Source: Cichorium intybus (lineage: Eukaryota; Streptophyta; Magnoliopsida; Asterales; Asteraceae). Taken from it: a DNA stretch of 64,000 bases. The stretch lies in NCBI GenBank assembly GCA_023525715.1, contig CM042009.1:126482819-126546818 (forward strand), read 5' to 3'. The notes under the pieces are model-generated. The model ran no database searches. It saw nothing but the letters and a program-made list of their open reading frames with translations, and was not told the DNA's origin. Below, one piece after another: positions 15,960 through 30,746 of the stretch. The position numbers were made by a program, and so were the translations under genes. How positions within the stretch are numbered: position 1 is the first letter of the stretch; each line of letters begins with the position of its first letter.

Positions 15960-17500
15960 GATTTGTAACTTATTCACTTAAATCTTCCAAGATCTTTTCC
16001 AACTCTTATTATTGCCTCAACTAAAGAGGAAGCAAAAAAATAATAATAATAAGGTCTTCAATTGAAGACATTCGTGTGTTACGTCTTTGCGAAAATTCCT
16101 TTGTCGACCTCCCGATCAAGCCTTCTCCTTTCCATTTCTACTGCCACTCGTTAAATTATTTCTTGAGTTGCGCACAATTAAAAAGTTCTAATTTAGGTAA
16201 GCTTAAAGCCTAGTGAGTTCGTGGTTTTCATGCAAATAGATGTCTACAAATTTAAATAAAACATATTTATCATGCATTAATAATCAAAGCATGCAAGAGT
16301 ACATGTCACTCTAGGACCTGATATATGAGAACATTTTATTTATTTAGAGAAGGAACTGAAGGTCTTTTTCCCTTCCCTCTAGGCACAATCCATCCATGTG
16401 CTCAAGCGTTTAAATATCTAAGGAATTGAGTAAATGTTCAAATCCTATCAATTGTCATTCACAATACATCCGTCATGTTCCTCGCTACTAACACTCATAG
16501 CCCCACTAAATGTGTCATCCTAAGCAAACATATAGAGGTAAACTAGTCCAAAACTTTCATGCAACAACGTTTATCACAATACACATTTAAATGAATAATT
16601 GAAATAATATCACATTTTATCTTGCATGATAAATACTTCATGCAAGCAACCAGAAAATTCACATGAAAAATCACCTCGTATGAGTTCAATCTTAAGCAAA
16701 ATTTGTAATACTACTTACATCATGTAGTGGATTTGTAGGTTATTGCACCCGAACTCTGCACCAGTGATGGTCCTCCAAAGTTGATATTCTAAACTCAATG
16801 TTTTATCCATTCTCTCTTCCATCCCCTTGACGTTATGGACGTTTGTAAAAGCAACCTATATGTATTTAATTGGTTTAATTATACTAATTAAGATAATAAT
16901 AACTCTCTTTAATTTAGAATAACAACCTCCTCTACGAATTGCACCTCATAACTCCATTTAACTATTGTTATAATTACATTTTATATTTGTTTATTTGATT
17001 TGAGTCATCACAACCACCATCAACAATGTATACAACCACCACCATCATTTTACTTTATTCTAAATATTAAGCACAAGGCACCTAAACCCACCACCCACCA
17101 ACACCGTTACCACCACTGTCAACCATAGTCCAAATTCAAAAATATAAATCAAATTGAAATCTGAACTTTACTAATTATAGGAAACACGAATACAGAAAAA
17201 TATAAAGGAAACAAGAGAGACATGCGGTGGCTACAAAGTAGCATTAACAACGCATAAGAAAAAGTTCTGACTTCAAATTACTCCCTCTGTTGACGTTCAA
17301 GAAACCCAGCAGCCAATAGTTGGGAACGTCAACAACAAAGACAACAGCAATGGAGTAAGTCAGAAGTGAAGTTAAATCAGCGGTGGAGTTCATAAAGTGG
17401 TTGTGAAATTTAGGAGTTGTGGAGACCAGGAGTTTTGTGTTTGATTGATTCAAAATCCACGATGTATCAAAAGTTAATATCAACAGAAGTACAAGATTAT
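15960..17500. other. Non-coding flank with probable decayed LTR sequence
   Basis: No long open frame. On the minus strand, about 16140-16560 has phrases typical of old gypsy LTRs (gaactcactaggctttaagc), so part of it is probably an eroded LTR without clear ends. One exon-like stretch on the minus strand (16719-16855) is described as a finding. The rest (16860-17500) is AT-rich and shows nothing I can name. Confidence 0.5.
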
Positions 17501-17795
17501 GAAAACAAATATAGATGCATTTAATGCAACATTAAATGCTTAGATATGTAATCTTATGGCAATTGTAATTTTATACTATCTTTTATATTACTTTTCTAAG
17601 TATGGGCACACTATGCCATACCCCTTGATTGTTCACCAAGTGCACTTTCTTTATAATAAAATGGTACCTTGACACATGTAATATGTATTCCTTCCACCAT
17701 GAACTTAATAGAAAATTCATATCAGGTCTCTCGATAGTTGTTTTACATTTTATTTAATTTGTTACATTTTCGCATATATACTTGTTTTGTTATTG
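17500..17795 (+). mobile_element. Element C: retroelement LTR 3' portion, split by a solo LTR
   Basis: The segment shares tttaatgcaacattaaatgc and a similar layout with the LTR before the PBS of element E (35090-35592). It stops at 17795, where a solo LTR is inserted, and resumes at 19554. The 5' limit is not clear. Confidence 0.6.
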
Positions 17796-19548
17796 TGTAA
17801 CGCCCGGTTTCTTATACAAAGTACACCAAAAAATTTTCAAACAATAATACATAAAAATGGGTATACTTGTACTAAACCATGGAAAAACAAGATGTTATCA
17901 TGCACTAATTACAATAAAAGGTCCTCACGATACATACCAGGCATTACAAATAAATCTAATTCAACTAAAGGAGAGGCTCTAAACTTGTCCGTCTTTCTTT
18001 ACCACATGCCTTCCCCTATCACTGCTACAGATACCTGTAAAACAACAAACAACTCAAGTGTAAGCTTATAACGCTTAATGCGTAAATCTAATCACTCTCC
18101 ATGATTCTCTCAATAAACATCCTCCTCATTCTCTTTTTGCCAATCTCATTATCAACATCCATATTCTCTTAACTCGGAAAACTTGTAAACATATTAGCTT
18201 TACGAATACCAGCTAATTATTAATAACATCCACTCATTAATAAGTACCACACTCGGTACTACTTATATACTCAATCATAATTACTCATTTAACAACAAAC
18301 TATACCCCAGCTCAATAGCCCTCATGGCTATACAATCTCATACAAAACTCTATAACACAACCATTCCAACATCTACTCTGATTATACAATCAATATGTAC
18401 ATTAAACTCGGCTATTGTTACTTACATATAGCAATTCACTCAATCATAGATTACAACAATAACCAAAACATAGCACAACCACATATACATATATTACGTG
18501 TATCTTAACAATCATTAAGACATATCTCTACTTAAGTACAAAGGAATACCCACCTTTTATCGACTTAGTATATGAAATTCCCAAATACTTCATGTACCGG
18601 GCTCCTGTCCGCTAGACTTGATTGTATCACCACAATCTATATCAATTCTCCAACATCAACAATCATCTCAACAACATCTAACTCAAAAGATGTAGTAATT
18701 AAAGAGGAAAAAGGAGTATGAACGGTAGATATCAACTCTATATTTATTGAAACCCCCAAATCCACGGTTCTACTCATTCAACCATAGAATCTCGAAAATA
18801 ATCGCACCAGTTACTCTAAAGGCATCCACTAACAACATATATAACAATATATAGCAAAATCATAAAGATTGAAAACTAGGGTTTAAAACCCTCAAAACCG
18901 AGAGATACTCACCTCGATGAATTAGGAATCAAGAGCGCGTTTGCGGGGTTAGATTCGAGTCTCTTTACATTTCCCCACGAATCTCTAGCTTTAATTTGAC
19001 AAAAAATCGCCTCTGTATGCTTTGAAATCGAATTGGGGGTGTTTTTCCCCGAAATGAGCATTTTCTGCACATTATATAGGTCTGCACGCGTAACACGGCC
19101 CATGTAAATAAAAACACGGCCCGTGTAACTTACGGATCCCTTTAAAAAAATTGGTCTGCAGAAAAACACGGGCCCGCGCTAAAATAACACGGCCCGTATC
19201 AGCTACTGGATGCCCAATTAGTTTCAAAAGGTCTCCTACACGACCCGTGTGACTCCAACACGACCCGTGTAACCTCTTTTTAGCATTTTCAACCTCAAAC
19301 TTCTTTCAAATGGGATTCGAACTACCCAAACTCATGCAACAACCTAACTACTCTTAATCACACCAAGATTAGTACATAAGAAAGGCTTCAACCTCATCTC
19401 ATCCATTAAGAAACTCATAACTCAAAGGTAATCATAAAAGATCGCTACACCCTTACTCTAAACACTTATATATATAAAACCACACCAACTATTAGGTAAT
19501 AACTCTACTTACCTTAATAATCATCTCAAAATGAAAATGGATCTTACA
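17796..19548 (-). mobile_element. Solo gypsy LTR (1753 bp), minus orientation
   Basis: On the plus strand it begins tgtaacgcccgg and ends atcttaca. TATTG occurs directly on both sides (17791-17795 and 19549-19553). There is no internal region, so it is a solo LTR left by LTR-LTR recombination. On the minus strand several copies of the motif acacgggccgtgtt lie at 19080-19280, just before a TATA-like cctatataatg. The same motif and the following acgcg(t/c)gcaga occur in the LTR of A, so this is a related family. Confidence 0.92.
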
Positions 19549-19553
19549 TATTG

Positions 19554-20075
19554 TTTGAGCTTTGATCCGTCTTCTAATAATTGGTAGCAGAGCATTGGTG
19601 GTAAAATTGCCGCTAATTTATTTGTTTCCATGAGGTGTATAACATGAATTATAGTCGGTAGAACAAGCTTATGATATAAAAAAGTAAGATTAGCACCTTT
19701 TTCTATATACAAGGATGATCACCTTAAAGCATTATGTCAATATGAAGTTGTTTTGAAGCAAAGAGACCATTGTTGGTAAGAAAAATAGATAAATAACAGA
19801 TAAAATGTATAAATTCAAAAAAGTTAAATAGTTTGGGGATATGCATACATAAGTTCTACAATATATGAAGATACCAAATCTTTGGAACACCTTGATTTAG
19901 GTTGTGGTTACTCTAAATTTGAAAAAAATTGTCTAAGAGGATTGAAAAGGATAATGTACTTGTTTCTAAAAATTCATCAAACCAAAACACCAGTGTTTCT
20001 GAAATAGAAATTTCTGAAAATTAGAAAATATATATTTCTGAAGTGTTGATAAATATGACTATGAAGTTGTGTTTG
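19554..20075 (+). mobile_element. Element C continued: LTR end, PBS and decayed leader
   Basis: The LTR ends near 19577. The sequence tggtagcagagcattgg at 19582 is a Met-tRNA primer site with one change (tggtatcagag). No clear gag frame follows, only short degenerate stretches up to the foldback insertion at 20084. Confidence 0.6.
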
Positions 20076-20083
20076 AAAAGATA

Positions 20084-21709
20084 GGGCAAATCCCAATAAG
20101 GACACTGAGTTTTAAAAAAAATCAATTTTGACAATGTATTATTTTTATTTCAATTAAATCACTAAGTTTTCAATTTTTTCAATTAAGTCACTATGTTTTC
20201 ATATTTGTTTGAATGTTAATCATTTGACTGGTCAACCTGGTTGTCACCTGACGTCGCATGGTGACGTGTTAATATCTGATGATGTGACGCTTACATGACA
20301 CGCTGATGAGACACCTAGGTGTTAAAAATTGAAAACATAGTGATGTAAGGCTTGGGGGAGTGGCCTCGCCATCCCCCTCGCCATCTCTCTCGCCATGTCT
20401 TGCTAACCCACACCGGCCGAGCTCGCCCTCGCCCTCGCTGAAGAAGTCTCGCCAATATATCAGCGAACTCGCTATAGCAACCATTAGCAACATGACTTGT
20501 ACCTTTTAGCATGAGACTTGTACCTTTTAGCATGGTTAACACATGCTGACTACTCCCACCAAATTTGGTCAGCATGTGCTAAGCTGATGTGTCATAGTTT
20601 AGCATGTTCAGCACATGCTAACCACTCCCCCCAGCCTAATTGGAAAAAATTGAAAACTTAATGACTTAATGGAAAAAAATAAAAAAAGTGTTAAAATCGA
20701 AAATTCTATAGAAAACTTAGTGTCTTTTTTAAATTTGCCTTAAAATTAGAAACGTTTCAAAATATTTAATTCATAAGAAGTAGAAAAATAAATAAAATAT
20801 GAATAATGAGTCGTTTTGTCGAAATATTGAGATAGAGATTATAATTGAAACATTTATAATAACCAAAGGGTTAGAGCGTAATTAAATGGATATTTATACC
20901 AAGATTTTTTTAAAAGAATTTAATTTACTAGACTAATGAAATATCAAGGGAGTAAATTGGAATTTTCATAAATCAATAATGAATGCATGAATGACTTCAA
21001 AAACTCTCTTGACGGAATAACACTTGTGATTGACGTCAGAATAATACTTGGGATTAAAGAAGATAACAACGAAAATGTGCGATTCCAAGTGTTATTGTAA
21101 CAGGAGAGCTTTTGAAGACATTAATGCATTCAATTACTCTCCTGATGTTTCATTAGTATCGTAAATCAAATTATTTTAAAAAACATTGGCATAAATCTCC
21201 AGTTAATTACGCTCTAACCATTTGGTTATTATAAATATTTCAATTATAATCTCAATTTCACTAATTCGACAAAACGACTCCTTATTCGTATTTTATTTAT
21301 TTTTCTACTTCTTATGAATTAAATATTTTGAAAAGTTCTAATTAGTTTTTGGGCAAATTTCGAAAACGACATTAAGTTTTCAAAAAATTTTGATTTTAAC
21401 ACTCTGTTGTTTTTTTCTCCAATTAAGTCACTAAGTTTTCAATTTTTCTCAATTAAGTCATCATGTCTTCAATTTTGACACATATGTGTCACGTCTGCAT
21501 GTCATGTCAGTGTCACATCATCAAATACTGAAATATCATCATGCTACGTCAACTGGCAACCGGGTTGGCCGGTCAAATGGTTAACATTAAATTTGAAAAC
21601 ATAATGACTTAATTGAAAAAAATTGACAACTTTGTGACTTAATTGAAAAAAATAATACATTTTTAAAATCAAACTTTTGAAAGCTAAGTGTATTTTTTGA
21701 AATTTGTCC
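20084..21709. mobile_element. Mutator-like foldback element with arms of about 0.6 kb
   Basis: The left part (20084-20345 and 20640-20900) is the inverted complement of the right part (about 21190-21709). The outer ends read gggcaaatcccaataagg and, inverted, ggacaaatttcaaaaaa. The inner arms share gacaaaacgact / agtcgttttgtc and ttagagcgtaattaa / ttaattacgctctaa. The flanks carry aaaagata at 20076-20083 and 21711-21718; extended to nine bases there is one mismatch, which fits Mutator-like elements. No transposase is seen. The RNA could fold into a very long hairpin. Confidence 0.8.
20349..20636. mobile_element. Tourist-like MITE nested in the foldback arm
   Basis: The 288-bp element has 15-bp terminal inverted repeats with one mismatch: ggcttgggggagtgg on the left and, inverted, ggctggggggagtgg on the right. 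TAA flanks both sides (20346-20348 and 20637-20639), as in PIF/Harbinger MITEs. The right arm of the foldback lacks this segment, confirming it as a later insertion. Confidence 0.85.
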
Positions 21710-21718
21710 AAAAAGATA

Positions 21719-25236
<3,518 letters not shown>

Positions 25237-25539
25237 TCCATTTCAAGAGAAAACCATTTTTTTCCTAGGAACCTAAGAACTCTTTCTGATTGGTTGAATC
25301 AAAAAAGGGCATGATAGTCATTTAACAAATCTCATTTAAAGCATAATTTTTTATTTTTGGTAACATCAATAACCATTTCCTAAAATTAAGCCTATTAGAT
25401 TTGAATATTCAAATTTCAAAAAAAAAATCTAATTTTCGTTTTTTTATATCAGGTTTTTAGATATTGAAAAAACATAAATTTTTTTAATTAGATTTTGGAA
25501 TTTAAAACACACATAATTTTATTTATTTACGGATACATA

Positions 25540-26645
25540 TATACATATTCGCAGGTGCATATATGCATATTTTCGAAATTCATATATACATATTCTTGCA
25601 TTTAATTATGAATGCAAACAATAAATAATCTATTTATTAAAAAAATAATATATAATTGTTTTGAACGATACATACAAATTTATTAAAAATAATGAACAAT
25701 ACATACAAAAAATGTAAAAAACAACAAATTTTCATAATATCTTCATTTTTTTTTTGTTTGTCACTTCTCAATTCTTCAATTTGATTGATAAATTTTTCAA
25801 AATCTGCAAAAGCATTAATAAAAATTGATATAAGTGTATATTCCAAAACATTAAAATAAATACATACATGCATATACACATATGAACCAATGCACATCTA
25901 TTAATGCATATATACAAATACACACACGTGTGTATATGAACAAATTGATATACATATATGCATATGTGCACATACGTTTGAACAAACATATGCACATATG
26001 TGCATATATACACATGCATATACACATGCACGTATATGCACATATATGTATGCATGCGCACATACAAACATGCATATACACATATGCACATATATGTATG
26101 CATACATGCAAATACGCCTAAATATACACAACCAAATAGAACAAGAAATCCATAAGTACAATGCTATAACTCACACATATACATATATATGTATGCATAT
26201 TTGCATGTATGCGTATATACAAATAAGCACATAAGCAAATACGCACAAATATGCACATATGCAAATACACATATGTGAATATGTGCACATATGCACATAC
26301 GCACATGTGCACATATGCACTTATATACTTGTCTTAAAAAGAAAAATAAATCCATAAGTACAATGTTATAAAAAATTCATCACGGATTGGTTAACTTATA
26401 TTTACAATCAAACCAAAATACTCCAATATTTAGCATGATGATATTTAGCTAAGCAAATAAAAAATTCATCATGGATTGCTTAACTTATATGTACAATCAT
26501 ATGTAACTGCTCATATGCATATATACATTACATACATGTGCTCATATGCATATATATACATTATATACATGTGCTCATTTGCATATATACGTGCAAATAT
26601 GCATATATACATTATATACATGTGCTCATATGCATATATACTTTT
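25540..26645. repeat. Low-complexity ACATATGCA-type alternating repeat region
   Basis: Dense runs of alternating purine and pyrimidine built from catatatgcata, cacatatgcaca and similar words, strongest at 25855-26330 and 26500-26640. Apparent Tyr/Ile/Cys/Met-rich frames on both strands come from this composition and are not genes. Confidence 0.85.
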
Positions 26646-26692
26646 ATGAGTAGTAAAAATCAAAATGTTACATAAATCAAAGGGGCTTGTAT

Positions 26693-26701
26693 ATATATAT
26701 A

Positions 26702-26735
<34 letters not shown>
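26693..26735. repeat. Short (TA)n(TG)n(TA)n tract at the truncation point of element D
   Basis: A compound TA/TG run directly abuts the place where the copia reverse transcriptase frame stops matching. Confidence 0.9.
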
Positions 26736-26739
26736 ATCC

Positions 26740-27696
26740 TAAATGAGAGTTTTTAGGATTAGCCTGATGTCGAGCGCACTGGCAAACTGCAAAAACAATA
26801 TCGGGTCTGCTTGCCGTCAAATACATTAGGGAACCAATCAGAGAACGATAATGTGTTTGATCAACGGATTCACCATCTGGATCTGAAGAAAGCAGAGGTC
26901 GCTCAGACATCGGGGTATTGGCAGCTTTGGCGTCCTTGAATTCAAACTTCTCAAGAATATCCTCTACATATTTGCCTTGATGAAGCAGGATACCCGTTGA
27001 GCTTTGCTTAACTTGTAACCCAAGAAACATTGTCATCTCACCCAACGAACTCATCTCGAATCGTTTCTTCATCACATGCTCAAACTCATGACATAAGGCG
27101 TCACTTTTAGAACCAAAGATAATGTCGTCCACATGGATATGGACAACGATTTGGTCATCATTTTGACCCTTAATGAACAGAGTCTGATCAATAGTGCCTC
27201 TTGAGTAACCATGCTGCAACAGATGATCTGTCAATGTTGCATACCTGGCACGGGGAGCTTGATGCAGACCATAGAGAGCCTTTTCTAGCTTGTAGACGTG
27301 ATTCGGAAATTTAGAATTGACGAAGCCCGGAGGTTGATCAACATAAATCTCTTCTTTCACTTCACCGTACAGGAAAGCAGTCTTAACATCCATCTGGTAG
27401 ACAGTAAAGTTCATGTACGATGTGTAGGCGAGAAAAATCCGTGCTTCAAGTCTTGCCACCGGAGCATAAACTTCAGTATAATCAAGGCCTTCAATCTGAC
27501 GAAATCCACGAACCACCAGACATGCCTTGTTGCGCACAATAACCCCTGAGTCATCTTGCTTGTTGCGAAATACCCACCTTGTGTCAAGAGATTTCTTGCC
27601 TTCGGGTAGTTCCACCAATTGCCAGACATTCAACTTCTCAAATTGACTAAGCTCTTCATGCATAGCATCCACCCAACTTGGTTCATTTAGTGTCAT
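26740..27696 (-). pseudogene. pol: Copia reverse transcriptase of D, truncated
   Basis: The frame is continuous with the integrase frame apart from one TAA at 27718-27720. Typical RT stretches are present: WVFRNKQDDSG, YQMDVKTAFLYGE and YKLEKALYGLHQAPRA. The catalytic box reads HVDD at about 27124-27135 in place of the usual YVDD. It ends after QANPKNSHLG, a point normally followed by the link to RNase H. About 310 residues are recognisable. Confidence 0.93.
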
Positions 27697-27717
27697 CTGG
27701 ACATTCTTCGGACCTAT

Positions 27718-28932
27718 TTAAGAGATAAAGCATGAATAGAGGCACTCGTTGACCGGACCGCTTTGACTTCTGGTTTGAACACCTTCTTCCAAAGAGCCAA
27801 TCATGTTATGAAGTGGGTGATCTCGTTGTATTCTTGAAGGCACTGCATGTTCGAGCGAAACAGTAGAGATCAGAAGATTGGTTATGTTCTCAATACTGCC
27901 TGAGCATGAAGCACCTCTGTCAGAATCTATGAAGTCATGAGAGGTACTTGCAACATACTCGTCAAGAATTCTCTCGGGAAAGAGTGAATCCATTAGAGTG
28001 GAGTCGAAGAGATCAGCAGGATCAGAGTTGAAAGCATCTTCATGAGAAACAGCTGGATCGACAACAGGAGGTTCGCCAACAACTTGAGATGAAACAGCAG
28101 GAGCATCTTCAGTTATGATATTGGAGGCAGGAGATGCACCGTCATTTAAAGCAGGGTCTTCAAGAATTACAGACGGTTTGATAGGATCAGGAATAATTTC
28201 TGCCCCATCCTCTTTGTATATTCCACTTGAGCCTGGTTGTATACCTGAAACATCAGAGGAAAGCACATAGAAAGGTTTAAACAATTCAGCATAGTTAAAC
28301 AACCAGTCAAGTCCAACACGGGCATCCGTCTCGTTCTCTTCTAGCCATCGCACGTCATATGATTCCACGATCTGCTTGGTCACCTTGTTGTACATCCGAT
28401 ATGCAGTTTTACTTGCATATCCCACGAAGTAGCAGTCATCCGCTTTGGAGTTGAACTTCGGAGTAGCTTCAAGATGAAGAAGAGTGCAAGGACAACCAAA
28501 AGTGCGGAAATGTGAGACATTGGGTTTGCGGCCATAGAGAATCTCATACGGAGTCTTCATTTGAGATTTGTTGATGATGACCCGATTCTGGACATAACAG
28601 GCTGTATTAATTGCTTCAGCCCAAAAGATCACTGGTAATTTTGAATCACACACCATGATACGCGCAGCATCAATCAGAGTTCTGTTCCGACGTTCAGCAA
28701 CATCGTTTTGTTGAGGTGTTCGAGCGGCACTATACTGACGTTGCACTCCCTTATCTGCACAAAACTTATTCAATACCACATTCTTGAACTCAGTTTCATT
28801 GTCGCATCGGATGGCCTTCGTCTTCAGATTCGTTTGATTCTCGATAAGAGTGATGAATTGCATGACCAGCTCTGCAGTTTCACTTTTGTTCTTTAAGAAA
28901 AAAAACCCAAGTAAAACGTGAGTAATCATCAA
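27718..28932 (-). pseudogene. pol: Copia integrase core and C-terminal region of D
   Basis: It contains RCDNETEFKN, carrying the second catalytic Asp, and TPQQNDVAERRNRTL, carrying the catalytic Glu. The copia TPYEILYGRKPNVSHFRTFGC stretch follows, then a variable acidic linker to RT. The upstream protease/pre-integrase part is offset by a frameshift near 28940. Integrase would insert the cDNA into the genome. Confidence 0.92.
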
Positions 28933-28954
28933 TAATGACTAAGCAATAAGAATT

Positions 28955-29610
28955 TCAGTTAATACTGAGAACATTAACGGGGCCAAACAGATCCATATGA
29001 TGCAACTGAAGGAGTGAATCAATGGAATTGATCATTTTGGGCTTGTGCGATTTCCGGTGATGTTTTCCTTGAGCACAGGCAACACATTTTTCGAATGTTT
29101 TGAAGTCCTTGATTGGAATCCCCTGGACAAGATCATTCTTTGCAAGACGATTCAGATTTTTCTCATTGGCATAACCGAGACGTCGATGCCACAACATGAC
29201 ATTCTGTCCTGAAGCTTTCGAGAATAAACAAGTGATGTTTTCTGGAGTGTTGTGATTCATGTTGATGATGTAAGCATTGTTTTTTTGTTCTGATTGGACA
29301 AGAATCCACTCCTCAGGAATGACTACGCCAGGTTTGAGAATCAAACATTCTTTCTTGGTTAAGTGGGTGGAAAAACCTTTGTCACAAATCTGAGAAACGC
29401 TCAGCAAACTGTGCTTGAGCTCAGGTACAAAGTTGACATTTTCAAATCTCAGAACACCATTTGATACAGTTCCCTTTTGTGTGATCTTTCCTTTTTCACC
29501 TCCCGCAAAGCAGACACATCCACCATTAAAGTTTTCAACGTTGTGCAGTTAGGACATGTCGCCTGTCATGTGCGTGGAACAGCCACTGTCAACATACCAT
29601 GGTCTGATGA
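28955..29610 (-). pseudogene. pol: Copia protease and GAG-pre-integrase of D
   Basis: The protease active site reads WYVDSGCSTHMTG, with DSG at 29582-29590, and is followed almost at once by an in-frame stop. Further on, LLSVSQICDKGF and LWHRRLGYANEKNL mark the GAG-pre-integrase domain, and CVACAQGKHHRKS the zinc-binding residues. The last part ends MDLFGPVNV before a stop and frameshift. Confidence 0.9.
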
Positions 29611-29646
29611 CATTCCTCCGTAATTGTTCCTATACAAGTTGCAGGA

Positions 29647-30740
29647 TTAATTAGATTTAAGCACCCAGTCCATACGGAAACTGGGTTGACCCTGACTATC
29701 AATACATGAAATTGATTCCAAACTCATATCATGTTTATCAAACAAAGGTAAAATAACAAAACATTTTTGGACACTGCCTTTAGGAAGCCATCTATAAGTT
29801 GACTTAAATCTTTTATCTTTGGACCAGATGGGAACATTTACAAAAGATTTAGAATTAGAGCTACTATCTGAGGTTGATTCTTGAAATGAATGTGGCTTTA
29901 CAAAATCCAACAAAACATGGTCATTTCTAGAAATGATCCTTTTGTTTAAAGTAGTCTGATTCTTGGCATTAGTGTCACGATCGTTTTTATTTCGAGAACG
30001 TGACCTAGAAGGTTTTCTTTTGTGAGACTACCTTTTTGGCACGTTCTACCAAACCTGTTCATGTTGAGAAACAGACAAGTGTTGGGGACAATTTTTAGTT
30101 ATGTGACCAGCAATTCCACAGTTAAAACAGGTCTGTATTTTCAAAGGAATATTAGAATTCTGTCCTGGTCTAGATTTATTCAAATTTTTTCCATACACAC
30201 ACAAGCATGCAACAGATTTGTTAACCAGAAACTTTGTCCTAGAATTTTTAAAACCAACATCACATGGTCAGACAAAACACAAGTATCAGTTTTTAAGCAG
30301 TTTCTATCAGAAGCAGAAGCAGGTAAATCCTCCTTGTCATCAATCTTCAATTTCAATTTATCTGCACATGAGGTAGAAGCATCAGTAGATTTCATTTCAG
30401 AACTCTCAACGGTGCCAGATTTGTTCTTTTGAGTAAAATTCGAAAGATAACATTCTTCTGATTCTTCAGTTTCTAGGGATGGAGCAAAGTTATTATTATA
30501 CGGAGGGGGAACATAACTCTAACCAAGTCCTTCACCGTGTATATTGGACCACTTAGTTTGATGTTCAATTATAGATTCAACTAGCTCACTTGATACATAA
30601 ATTTTCTTAAGATTAGATTTGGTATCCTGAAATTTTGATTTCAATGTATCAAGTTCAGCAGTTAATCTAGCAATGTCCTCATTGGAAAATTTAAGATGAC
30701 AGTTTTTATGGTAAGTTCGTCTTGAATTTTAATATAATCT
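29647..30740 (-). pseudogene. Interrupted linker between gag and protease of D
   Basis: Short frames at 29913-29647 and 30395-30180 are rich in Ser, Asp and Lys and continue the polyprotein between zinc knuckle and protease, with several stops. No domain of known function is recognised. A second knuckle may have lain near 30130-30070 but is broken. Confidence 0.65.
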
Positions 30741-30746
30741 GAGGTT

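Noticed and set aside
20349..20636. Coding frames at 20269-20575 on the minus strand
   Set aside because: They run across a MITE with inverted ends and have no recognised domain.
25637..26355. Several overlapping frames rich in Tyr, Ile, Cys, Met and His on both strands
   Set aside because: They arise from the alternating ACATATGCA repeat; no domain, and all frames are open because of composition.
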